Below, one piece after another: positions 58,060 through 64,000 of a DNA stretch of 64,000 nt. Within the stretch, counting starts at the first letter, position 1; the number at the start of each line of letters is the position of its first letter. The notes under the pieces are model-generated. The model saw only the letters and a program-made list of their open reading frames with translations. It did no database searches and was not told the DNA's origin. Location: the NCBI RefSeq assembly GCF_902497555.1, contig NZ_CABVGP010000002.1:1996501-2060500 (forward strand), read 5' to 3'. The translations under genes were made by a program, and so were the position numbers. Origin of the DNA: Amycolatopsis camponoti. GTDB taxonomy: Bacteria > Actinomycetota > Actinomycetes > Mycobacteriales > Pseudonocardiaceae.

Positions 58060-58996
58060 GGTCGTCGTCGGGCAGCCAGGCGTGCGCCGGGTCGTAGGCG
58101 CACCAGTTCTCTTCACGGCTGGTGCGCCCGGCCAGCGCCAGCAGCCGCCGCAGCGCCGGGTGCGCCTTCCCGCGCCGCCAGACCAGCGACCACGGGAACA
58201 GCGGGGACGGCTCGAACGGCAGCACCTTCAGGTCCAGGTCGGGCGCGAGCTCCATGTCGGCCCCGGCGAGCGTGACGCGCCGCTTGCCGTACCGCGTCTG
58301 CTCGAGCGTGTGCCGCAGGTCGTAGCTGACGCCGGAGTCGTCGATCGGCACGTCGAACCGGCCGCACATCGCCTGCAGGTAGGACAGCCATTCGGCGGCC
58401 CCGCCGGACCCGGGCAGCCAGATGCCCTCGGCGCGCAGCTCGTCGAGCCGCAGCGCGTCCAGCTGGGCCAGCGGGTGCTCCGGCGCGAGCAGCGCGACCA
58501 GCGGTTCGAGCCGGACCGTCCGGTGCTCCAGCTCGTCGGGCAGCGGCCGGCCGAAGCCGGTGACGCGGCCGACGGCGGCGTCGAGCTCCCCGGACAACAG
58601 CGGCTCGACGGCGTGGGCGAACCCGCCGCCGGCGACCCGGTCGATCCGCAGCGCCGGCTCCCGTTCGGCGAGCCGGCGCAGCAGGAACATCGGGGAGAGC
58701 CGGAAGTCGACGACGTCGAGGCGCAGCGGCCGGTCGTCGGCGCTCATGGCGGCCACCGCCGCGTCGGCCACCCGCACCAGCTCGCGCGCGTGCGGGAGGA
58801 ACCGTTCGCCGTCGGCGGTCAGCTCGACCGACCGGTTGGTGCGCAGGAACAGCGGCGTGGCCAGCGTGTCCTCGAGCTTCCGGATCCGCTTCGACAGCGC
58901 CTGCTGCGTGAGGAACAGCGTCTGGGCCGCCCGCCCGAAGTGGCGCTGGTCCGCGGTCACGACGAACGCCCGCACCTGGGCGAGGTCGAGGTCCAC
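58025..58996 (-). CDS. LysR family transcriptional regulator
   Basis: A 323-residue LysR protein. The N-terminal helix-turn-helix is LAQVRAFVVTADQRHFGRAAQTLFLTQQALSKRIRKLEDTLATPLFLRTNRSVELT, then a linker helix and a two-lobed effector domain (LRLDVVDFRLSPMFLLRRLAEREPALRI, then LVALLAPEHPLAQLDALRLDEL). GTG 58996 lies four bases after the thioesterase stop, so the two genes are probably cotranscribed. The 3' end overlaps the convergent hydrolase by 35 bp, which may be a regulatory target, although LysR regulators usually act on divergent genes. The ligand is unknown. Confidence 0.9.
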   Translation of the reverse strand: MDLDLAQVRAFVVTADQRHFGRAAQTLFLTQQALSKRIRKLEDTLATPLFLRTNRSVELTADGERFLPHARELVRVADAAVAAMSADDRPLRLDVVDFRLSPMFLLRRLAEREPALRIDRVAGGGFAHAVEPLLSGELDAAVGRVTGFGRPLPDELEHRTVRLEPLVALLAPEHPLAQLDALRLDELRAEGIWLPGSGGAAEWLSYLQAMCGRFDVPIDDSGVSYDLRHTLEQTRYGKRRVTLAGADMELAPDLDLKVLPFEPSPLFPWSLVWRRGKAHPALRRLLALAGRTSREENWCAYDPAHAWLPDDDLRLATAARTTR

Positions 58997-59000
58997 CGGC

Positions 59001-59441
59001 TCAGGCGCCCGGCGGGCGGTCCCGGACGACGCAGGTGAGGCGCGCGGTGCAGGTGCGCCGGCCCTCGTCGTCGGTCAGGACGATCTCCGCGGTGATGGTG
59101 CCGCGGCCGACGTGCAGCGGCGTCGCGACCCCGGTGACGGTGCCCGAGCGGACCGCCCGGTGGTGCGTGCAGGACAGCTCCAGCCCCATCGCCGCGCGGC
59201 CCGGGCCCGCGTTGAGCGCGGCGACCGTCGAGCCCAGCGCTTCGGCGAGCACGGCGTTGGCGCCGCCGTGCAGCAGGCCGTACGGCTGGAGGTTGCCCTC
59301 GACCGGGATGGTGCCGACCACGCGTTCGGCCGTCGCTTCCAGCAGCTTCATGCCGACTTTGTCGTTCAGCTGCTGGTCCGCGGCCGCCGGGTCGATGCCC
59401 GACAGCCGGTCCACGTCGATGGGGGCGGCACTTTCGGTCAC
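59001..59441 (-). CDS. Hotdog-fold thioesterase (PaaI family)
   Basis: A 146-residue hotdog thioesterase. The hallmark is NLQPYGLLHGGANAVLAEALGSTVAAL: the His-Gly-Gly motif and the Glu on the central helix. It is followed by GLELSCTHHRAVRSGTVTGVATPLHVGRGTITAEIVLTDDEGRRTCTARLTCVVRD. It should hydrolyse acyl-CoA (phenylacetyl- or hydroxybenzoyl-CoA-like) in the cytoplasm. AGGAG precedes GTG 59441. It is divergent from polA, a neighbour pairing common in actinobacteria, and is followed after four bases by the LysR gene. Confidence 0.9.
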   Translation of the reverse strand: MTESAAPIDVDRLSGIDPAAADQQLNDKVGMKLLEATAERVVGTIPVEGNLQPYGLLHGGANAVLAEALGSTVAALNAGPGRAAMGLELSCTHHRAVRSGTVTGVATPLHVGRGTITAEIVLTDDEGRRTCTARLTCVVRDRPPGA

Positions 59442-59490
59442 GCAATGCTCCTGTTCCTATGCGACACGTAAGAGTGTCGGACCCTCAGCC

Positions 59491-59496
59491 TAGACT
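59491..59496 (+). promoter_or_regulatory. -10 element of polA (leaderless)
   Basis: TAGACT ends seven bases before GTG 59504, so transcription would begin at or next to the start codon. No Shine-Dalgarno is present. Confidence 0.5.
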
Positions 59497-59503
59497 CGGC
59501 TCC

Positions 59504-62245
59504 GTGAGCCCGAGTGAGAAGACGACCGTTGCCAACGCCACAGGAACGACCACTGTCGCCGAGCGGCCGAAGCTGCTGCTGATCGACGGCCATTCGATGG
59601 CCTACCGGGCGTTCTTCGCCCTGCCCGCGGAAAACTTCAAGACCAAGACCGGGCAGGTCACGAACGCCGTCTTCGGGTTCACCTCGATGCTCATCAACCT
59701 CCTGCGCGACGAAGCGCCGACCCACCTCGCGGTGGCGTTCGACCTCTCGCGCAAGACCTTCCGCTCGGAGACCTTCGCGGACTACAAGGCGAACCGCAGC
59801 GCGACCCCGGACGAGTTCCGCGGCCAGGTGGACCTGGTCCGGGAGGTCCTCGACGTGCTCGGCATCCCGTCGCTGACGAAGGAGAACTTCGAAGCCGACG
59901 ACATCATCGCCACGCTCACGACGCAGGCCGCGGCGGACGGCTTCGACGTCCTCATCTGCACCGGCGACCGCGACGCGCTGCAGCTGGTGACCGACCACGT
60001 CACCGTGCTGTACCCGAAGCGCGGCGTCTCGGAGATGACGCGGTTCACGCCGGACGCCGTCGAGGAGAAGTACGGCCTCACCCCGCAGCAGTACCCGGAC
60101 TTCGCCGCGCTGCGCGGCGACCCCTCGGACAACCTGCCGAACATCCCCGGCGTCGGCGAGAAGACCGCGGCCAAGTGGATCAAGCAGTTCGGCTCGCTCG
60201 ACGACCTGATCGACCGCGTCGACGAGGTCAAGGGCAAGGCCGGCGAGGCGTTGCGCGCGCACCTCAGCTCGGTCCAGCTGAACCGCCAGCTCACCGAGCT
60301 GATCCGCGACGTCGAGCTGGAGGTCGGCCCGTCGGGGCTGGAGCTGCGCCCGTGGGACCGCGAGGCCGTGCACGCGCTGTTCGACGAGCTGGAGTTCCGC
60401 GTCCTGCGCGACAGGCTGTTCGCGACGCTGCAGAGCGCCGAGCCGGAGGCCGACGAAGGCTTCGAGGTCTCGGGTTCCGCGCTCGCGCCGGGCGCGCTCG
60501 CGGCGTGGCTCGCGGCGCACGCGGGCGAGGGCGAGCCGGTGGCGCTGGCCTTCCGCACCGCGGGCGCGTCGGTCCGGTCGGACCTGCGCGCGATCGCTTT
60601 CGCGTCGGCCGACGGCGAAGGCGCTTACGTCGACGTGACGGCGATGGACCAGGCCGACGACGCCGCGCTCGCCGCGTGGCTGGCCGACCCGAAGATCCGC
60701 AAGACCGGCCACGACCTCAAGGTCCCGCTGCACGCGATCCGCTCCCGCGGCTGGACGCTGGCCGGGCTCGCCATGGACACCGCGCTGGCCGCGTACCTCG
60801 TGCGGCCCGGGCAGCGCACGTTCGAGCTGGACGACCTCGCGCTGCGGTACCTGCACCGCGAGCTGCGCTCGGAGACCGACGGCGGCGACGGCCAGCTGTC
60901 GCTGCTCGACGGCGGCGCGGAAGGCCTGGAGCAGAAGGAGATCGACGAGGAGCTGGTCAAGGCCCGCGCGATCTTCGAGCTGGCCGGCGCGCTCGAGAAG
61001 GAGCTGGACGAGATCGGCGGCGCCCGGCTGCTCGCCGAGCTGGAGCTGCCGCTGCTGGAGGTCATCACCGAGCTGGAGATCGCCGGCGTCGCCGTCGACC
61101 TGGAGCAGCTGACCACGCTCGAGGCGCACTACCTCTCGCGCGTCACGCAGGCAGCCGAAGAGGCGTACGCGGTGATCGGCAAGCAGATCAACCTCGGTTC
61201 GCCGAAGCAGCTGCAGGTCGTGCTGTTCGACGAGCTGGGCATGCCGAAGACCAAGCGCACCAAGACCGGCTACACCACCGACGCCGAGGCGCTGCAGGGC
61301 CTGTTCGAGAAGACCGAACACCCGTTCCTGCAGCACATGCTGGAGCACCGCGACGCGACGAAGCTGCGCACGACCGTCGAGGGCCTGATCAAGTCCGTCG
61401 CCGACGACGGCCGCATCCACACGACGCTGCTGCAGACCATCGCGGCCACCGGGCGGCTGTCCTCGACCGAGCCGAACCTGCAGAACATCCCGGTCCGCAC
61501 CGAAGAAGGCCGCCGCATCCGCGACGCGTTCGTCGTCGGCGAGGGCTTCAGCGAGCTGATGACCGCGGACTACAGCCAGATCGAAATGCGGATCATGGCG
61601 CACCTGTCGAAGGACGAGGGCCTCATCGAGGCGTTCAACTCCGGCGAGGACCTGCACACGTTCGTCGCGTCCCGTGCGTTCTCGATGCCGCCGGAGGAGA
61701 TCACCCCGGAGCTGCGCTACCGCGTCAAGGCGATGTCGTACGGCCTCGCGTACGGGTTGTCGGCGTACGGGCTCTCGCAGCAGCTGCGGATCTCGACCGA
61801 GGACGCCAAGTCCCAGATGGAGGCGTACTTCGACCGCTTCGGCGGGGTGCGCGACTACCTCCACTCGGTCGTCGGCGTCGCGGCGAAGAACGGGTACACC
61901 GAGACGGTCTTCGGCCGCCGCCGCTACCTGCCGGACCTCAACAGCGACAACCGCCAGCGCCGCGAGATGGCCGAGCGGATGGCGCTGAACGCCCCGATCC
62001 AGGGCAGCGCGGCCGACATCATCAAGGTCGCGATGCTCAACGTCCACCGCTCGCTGGTCGAGGCGAAGCTGAAGAGCCGGATCCTGCTGCAGGTGCACGA
62101 CGAACTGGTGCTCGAAGTCGCCGAAGGTGAGCGCGAGGAGCTGGAGAAGCTCGTCCGCCACGGCATGGGCTCGGCGTACGACCTGGCCGTGCCCCTGGAG
62201 GTCTCGGTCGGCTACGGCCGGTCCTGGAACGAAGCCGCGCACTGA
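59504..62245 (+). CDS. polA: DNA polymerase I
   Basis: A 913-residue replication and repair polymerase. The N-terminal 5'-3' exonuclease (about residues 20-300) is intact: LLLIDGHSMAYRAFFALP, FEADDIIATL, ICTGDRDALQLV and the helix-hairpin-helix LPNIPGVGEKTAAKWI. The middle proofreading-like domain lacks the DxE metal motif (LAFRTAGASVRSDLRAIAF), so it is non-proofreading, as usual in actinobacteria. Polymerase motifs are MTADYSQIEMRIMAHLS (A), RVKAMSYGLAYGLSAYG (B) and LLQVHDELVLEV (C). GTG 59504 is preferred for its leaderless promoter; ATG 59459 would add 15 residues spanning that promoter. It is monocistronic. Confidence 0.96.
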   Translation: MSPSEKTTVANATGTTTVAERPKLLLIDGHSMAYRAFFALPAENFKTKTGQVTNAVFGFTSMLINLLRDEAPTHLAVAFDLSRKTFRSETFADYKANRSATPDEFRGQVDLVREVLDVLGIPSLTKENFEADDIIATLTTQAAADGFDVLICTGDRDALQLVTDHVTVLYPKRGVSEMTRFTPDAVEEKYGLTPQQYPDFAALRGDPSDNLPNIPGVGEKTAAKWIKQFGSLDDLIDRVDEVKGKAGEALRAHLSSVQLNRQLTELIRDVELEVGPSGLELRPWDREAVHALFDELEFRVLRDRLFATLQSAEPEADEGFEVSGSALAPGALAAWLAAHAGEGEPVALAFRTAGASVRSDLRAIAFASADGEGAYVDVTAMDQADDAALAAWLADPKIRKTGHDLKVPLHAIRSRGWTLAGLAMDTALAAYLVRPGQRTFELDDLALRYLHRELRSETDGGDGQLSLLDGGAEGLEQKEIDEELVKARAIFELAGALEKELDEIGGARLLAELELPLLEVITELEIAGVAVDLEQLTTLEAHYLSRVTQAAEEAYAVIGKQINLGSPKQLQVVLFDELGMPKTKRTKTGYTTDAEALQGLFEKTEHPFLQHMLEHRDATKLRTTVEGLIKSVADDGRIHTTLLQTIAATGRLSSTEPNLQNIPVRTEEGRRIRDAFVVGEGFSELMTADYSQIEMRIMAHLSKDEGLIEAFNSGEDLHTFVASRAFSMPPEEITPELRYRVKAMSYGLAYGLSAYGLSQQLRISTEDAKSQMEAYFDRFGGVRDYLHSVVGVAAKNGYTETVFGRRRYLPDLNSDNRQRREMAERMALNAPIQGSAADIIKVAMLNVHRSLVEAKLKSRILLQVHDELVLEVAEGEREELEKLVRHGMGSAYDLAVPLEVSVGYGRSWNEAAH

Positions 62246-62342
62246 TCTCACCGAGCGTCACGGCCCGGATCACCGGGTCGTGACGCGGGTGTACTCGGGC
62301 GGACGTCGTCGGGTGGCGGTCTTCGCGGCGAAGCTGTCGTGC

Positions 62343-62876
62343 ATGGCCAGTGACTTCCAGCGACGCAAGATCTCCGGCATTTTCGGCGCGATGGACGCCG
62401 ACGACGACGGCTACCTGACCGAGTCCGACTTCCGGGCGCTCACGGCGAGGTGGCTCGACCTCCGCGGCACCGACGGCAGCACGCCCGAAGGGGAGAAGCT
62501 CGCCGCCATCATGATGGGCTGGTGGGCGACGCTGCGTGACGCGTCCGACCGCGACCGCGACGGCAAGGTCTCCCTCGACGAAGTCCTGAGCGTCGTCGAC
62601 GAGCTGCCGAAGATGCCCGGTGCGGTCACCGGGACCGCCGACGCGATGTTCGAAGCGGTGGACGAAAACGGGGACGGCGCGATCTCGGCGGCGGAGTACC
62701 GCCGGATGATCGAGGCCTGGAGCGGCACCGGCGTCCCGACGGCCGAGGTGTTCGCCTTGCTGGACACCGACGGCGACGGCCGCCTCTCGCACGACGAGTT
62801 CACCGGCCACTGGTACGAGTTCTGGGCGGGCGACGACCCGGCGGCCCCGGGGAGTGCGGTCTTCGGCCGGGTCTGA
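62343..62876 (+). CDS. EF-hand calcium-binding protein, calerythrin-like
   Basis: A 177-residue protein with four EF-hand loops: DADDDGYLTESDF, DRDRDGKVSLDEV, DENGDGAISAAEY and DTDGDGRLSHDEF, each with the expected Asp/Asn ligands and a final acidic residue. Length and spacing match calerythrin of Saccharopolyspora erythraea (177 residues), a sarcoplasmic calcium-binding-protein-like buffer. Here the second loop also looks able to bind, whereas it is atypical in calerythrin as I recall. No signal peptide is present, so it probably buffers or senses Ca2+ in the cytoplasm. ATG 62343 lacks a clear Shine-Dalgarno; GTG 62313 is an in-frame alternative. Confidence 0.88.
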   Translation: MASDFQRRKISGIFGAMDADDDGYLTESDFRALTARWLDLRGTDGSTPEGEKLAAIMMGWWATLRDASDRDRDGKVSLDEVLSVVDELPKMPGAVTGTADAMFEAVDENGDGAISAAEYRRMIEAWSGTGVPTAEVFALLDTDGDGRLSHDEFTGHWYEFWAGDDPAAPGSAVFGRV

Positions 62877-63072
62877 GGCGCCGGGGCACTCTTCGGTGAT
62901 CGTTCGGGCAGTCGCTCAACGGGCCGTTGTCCCGCTGAGCGGTCTCCGAGCGTGCCCGTCCGCTCACTCGGACGCAGAAATCGTTGGCATTACTACGAAC
63001 GGCTGACTCCGTTCGGGTGAGCCATTACCGCTGGGTAGGGAGGTCGGCGCCCGAGGCGCGACGATCACGGCG

Positions 63073-63078
63073 TAGGGT
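63073..63078 (+). promoter_or_regulatory. -10 element of the trypsin-like gene (leaderless)
   Basis: TAGGGT ends seven bases before ATG 63086, with no Shine-Dalgarno between. Confidence 0.4.
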
Positions 63079-63085
63079 CCGCCGA

Positions 63086-64000
63086 ATGGGGTTCGAGCGT
63101 GAGCGACGACGCTGGCGGGTCCGGCTGCACGACGAACTCGGCCGGGTGTGCGGTGCGGGCACGGTGCTGGACGAGTACCACGTCCTCACGAGCGCGCACG
63201 TCGTCGAAACCGCCGGGGGACCGCGGTCCGCGCTGAGCGTCGACTTCGTCGGCCTGGCCGAGGCGATGCCCGGCACGGCCACCGTCGTCGAAGGCTGCTG
63301 GGTGCCCTCCGACGGCGGCGGGCGCGGCGATCTCGCCGTGCTCCGCCTCGATCGTCCCGAATCCCGCGTCTTCCGGGCGCCGCTGCACCGCATGCCGATC
63401 GGCGAGCACCAGCTCGTGCGCGCCTTCGGCTTCCCGCCCGGCTCGGTCGGCCGCTGGACCCACGCCCGGCTCGGCGGCCCCGAGCACCCCGGCGGCCCCG
63501 GCGGCGAGTGGGTCCGGCTGTTCCGCACCGCCGAAGCCGAACCGCTCGGCCCCGGCTTCGGAGGCACGGCGGTGCTCGACGAGGCGACCGGCCACCTCGT
63601 CGGCGTGGTCGTCGGCAAGGACACCGGCACCTGGATGATCCCGGTCGAGACCATGCTCGGGCACCTGCCGCAGCTGAGCATCTGGACCTCGGGCAGCCCG
63701 GCCGTGGACGCCAGCTTTTCGCGGCCCGTCGGGGAAGCCGTCGACGTCTCCTTCGTGCAGCGCGTCGCCGACTGGTTCGCCAAGGCCGAGCCCGGCACGG
63801 TCTGGGTCGTCGACACCGGCGAGGCCGGGTCGCCCGTCGCCGCGGCCCTGCGGTTCGGGATCGTCCTCGCCGACCGCGAACGCTCCCTCGGCGTGTCCGG
63901 CCTGCCGCCCGCCCTGGGCCAGATGCCGCCGGCGGGCAGCGTCGACCTCGCCGTCGACGCCACCGGCCGCACCGCCGACGCCGTCCGCCACCGGATCGCC
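63086..64000 (+). CDS. Trypsin-like pseudoprotease fused to a degenerate NTPase-like region (3' end cut by window)
   Basis: An open frame of 305 residues to the window edge. Residues 10-195 form a chymotrypsin-like fold: catalytic His38 in VLTSAHVVE and Asp82 in GRGDLAVLRLD are present, but the serine motif (GxSGG) reads LGPGFGGTAVLD near residues 154-164, with no serine. After a linker, VWVVDTGEAGSPVAAAL (239-255) sits where related actinobacterial trypsin-STAND proteins have a Walker A P-loop; the GK[ST] is replaced by GSP. The segment GSVDLAVDATGRTADAV matches the continuation seen in such proteins. It is thus probably a conflict- or signalling-type protein with both catalytic sites altered. 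The rest lies outside the window. Confidence 0.75.
   Translation, partial: MGFERERRRWRVRLHDELGRVCGAGTVLDEYHVLTSAHVVETAGGPRSALSVDFVGLAEAMPGTATVVEGCWVPSDGGGRGDLAVLRLDRPESRVFRAPLHRMPIGEHQLVRAFGFPPGSVGRWTHARLGGPEHPGGPGGEWVRLFRTAEAEPLGPGFGGTAVLDEATGHLVGVVVGKDTGTWMIPVETMLGHLPQLSIWTSGSPAVDASFSRPVGEAVDVSFVQRVADWFAKAEPGTVWVVDTGEAGSPVAAALRFGIVLADRERSLGVSGLPPALGQMPPAGSVDLAVDATGRTADAVRHRIA

Noticed and set aside
59438..62251. A 937-codon minus-strand frame opposite polA
   Set aside because: polA motifs A, B and C on the plus strand are decisive; the antisense frame has no family features.

Overview
The window is high-GC actinomycete chromosome. The gene families, very dense coding, leaderless promoters and secreted LamG and RHS proteins fit Pseudonocardiales, perhaps Amycolatopsis; that placement is inference, since no 16S or other marker is present. 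Two genes run off the ends: a ThDP-dependent enzyme at the left edge and a trypsin-like/NTPase-like protein at the right edge.

Layout. 1-6.6 kb: ThDP enzyme and divergent FCD-type GntR regulator sharing one palindrome, alpha/beta hydrolase, pirin, a tail-less SSB, a degenerate PhoU-like protein and a zinc-ribbon protein. 6.6-14.5 kb: deazaflavin-type oxidoreductase, class A penicillin-binding protein, a marR-ABC exporter operon, and small VOC, zinc-finger and GNAT proteins. 14.6-19.2 kb: a frameshifted APC permease, an orphan histidine kinase, and a type-B carboxylesterase lacking its serine nucleophile. 19.3-24 kb: three-subunit molybdenum hydroxylase (YagTSR/PaoABC type) facing a TetR regulator, with paired operator-like repeats between them. 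24-27.4 kb: methylmalonate-semialdehyde dehydrogenase and a DeoC/LacD-type aldolase divergent from a GntR/UTRA regulator, which looks like part of an inositol-catabolism locus.

27.4-37.7 kb: ferritin-like protein, then a tightly coupled trio of two unknown proteins and a TPR-CHAT protease (candidate conflict or signalling module), two small accessory genes and a secreted penicillin acylase. 37.9-50.4 kb: a polymorphic-toxin locus: secreted LamG protein, 2342-residue RHS/YD-repeat protein with a Hint domain and a variable C-terminal toxin, and an overlapping immunity-type gene. An integrase remnant follows, next to a tRNA.

50.4-64 kb is core chromosome: tRNA with a Leu CAA anticodon, ANTAR response regulator (PdtaR type), lipoprotein, complete livJ-H-M-G-F branched-chain amino-acid ABC importer (minus strand), hydrolase, LysR, thioesterase, polA, a four-EF-hand protein and the truncated trypsin-like gene. 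Two features recur: TANNNT hexamers exactly 6-7 nt before start codons that lack a Shine-Dalgarno (leaderless transcripts), and convergent gene pairs whose two TAG stops share one CTAG.
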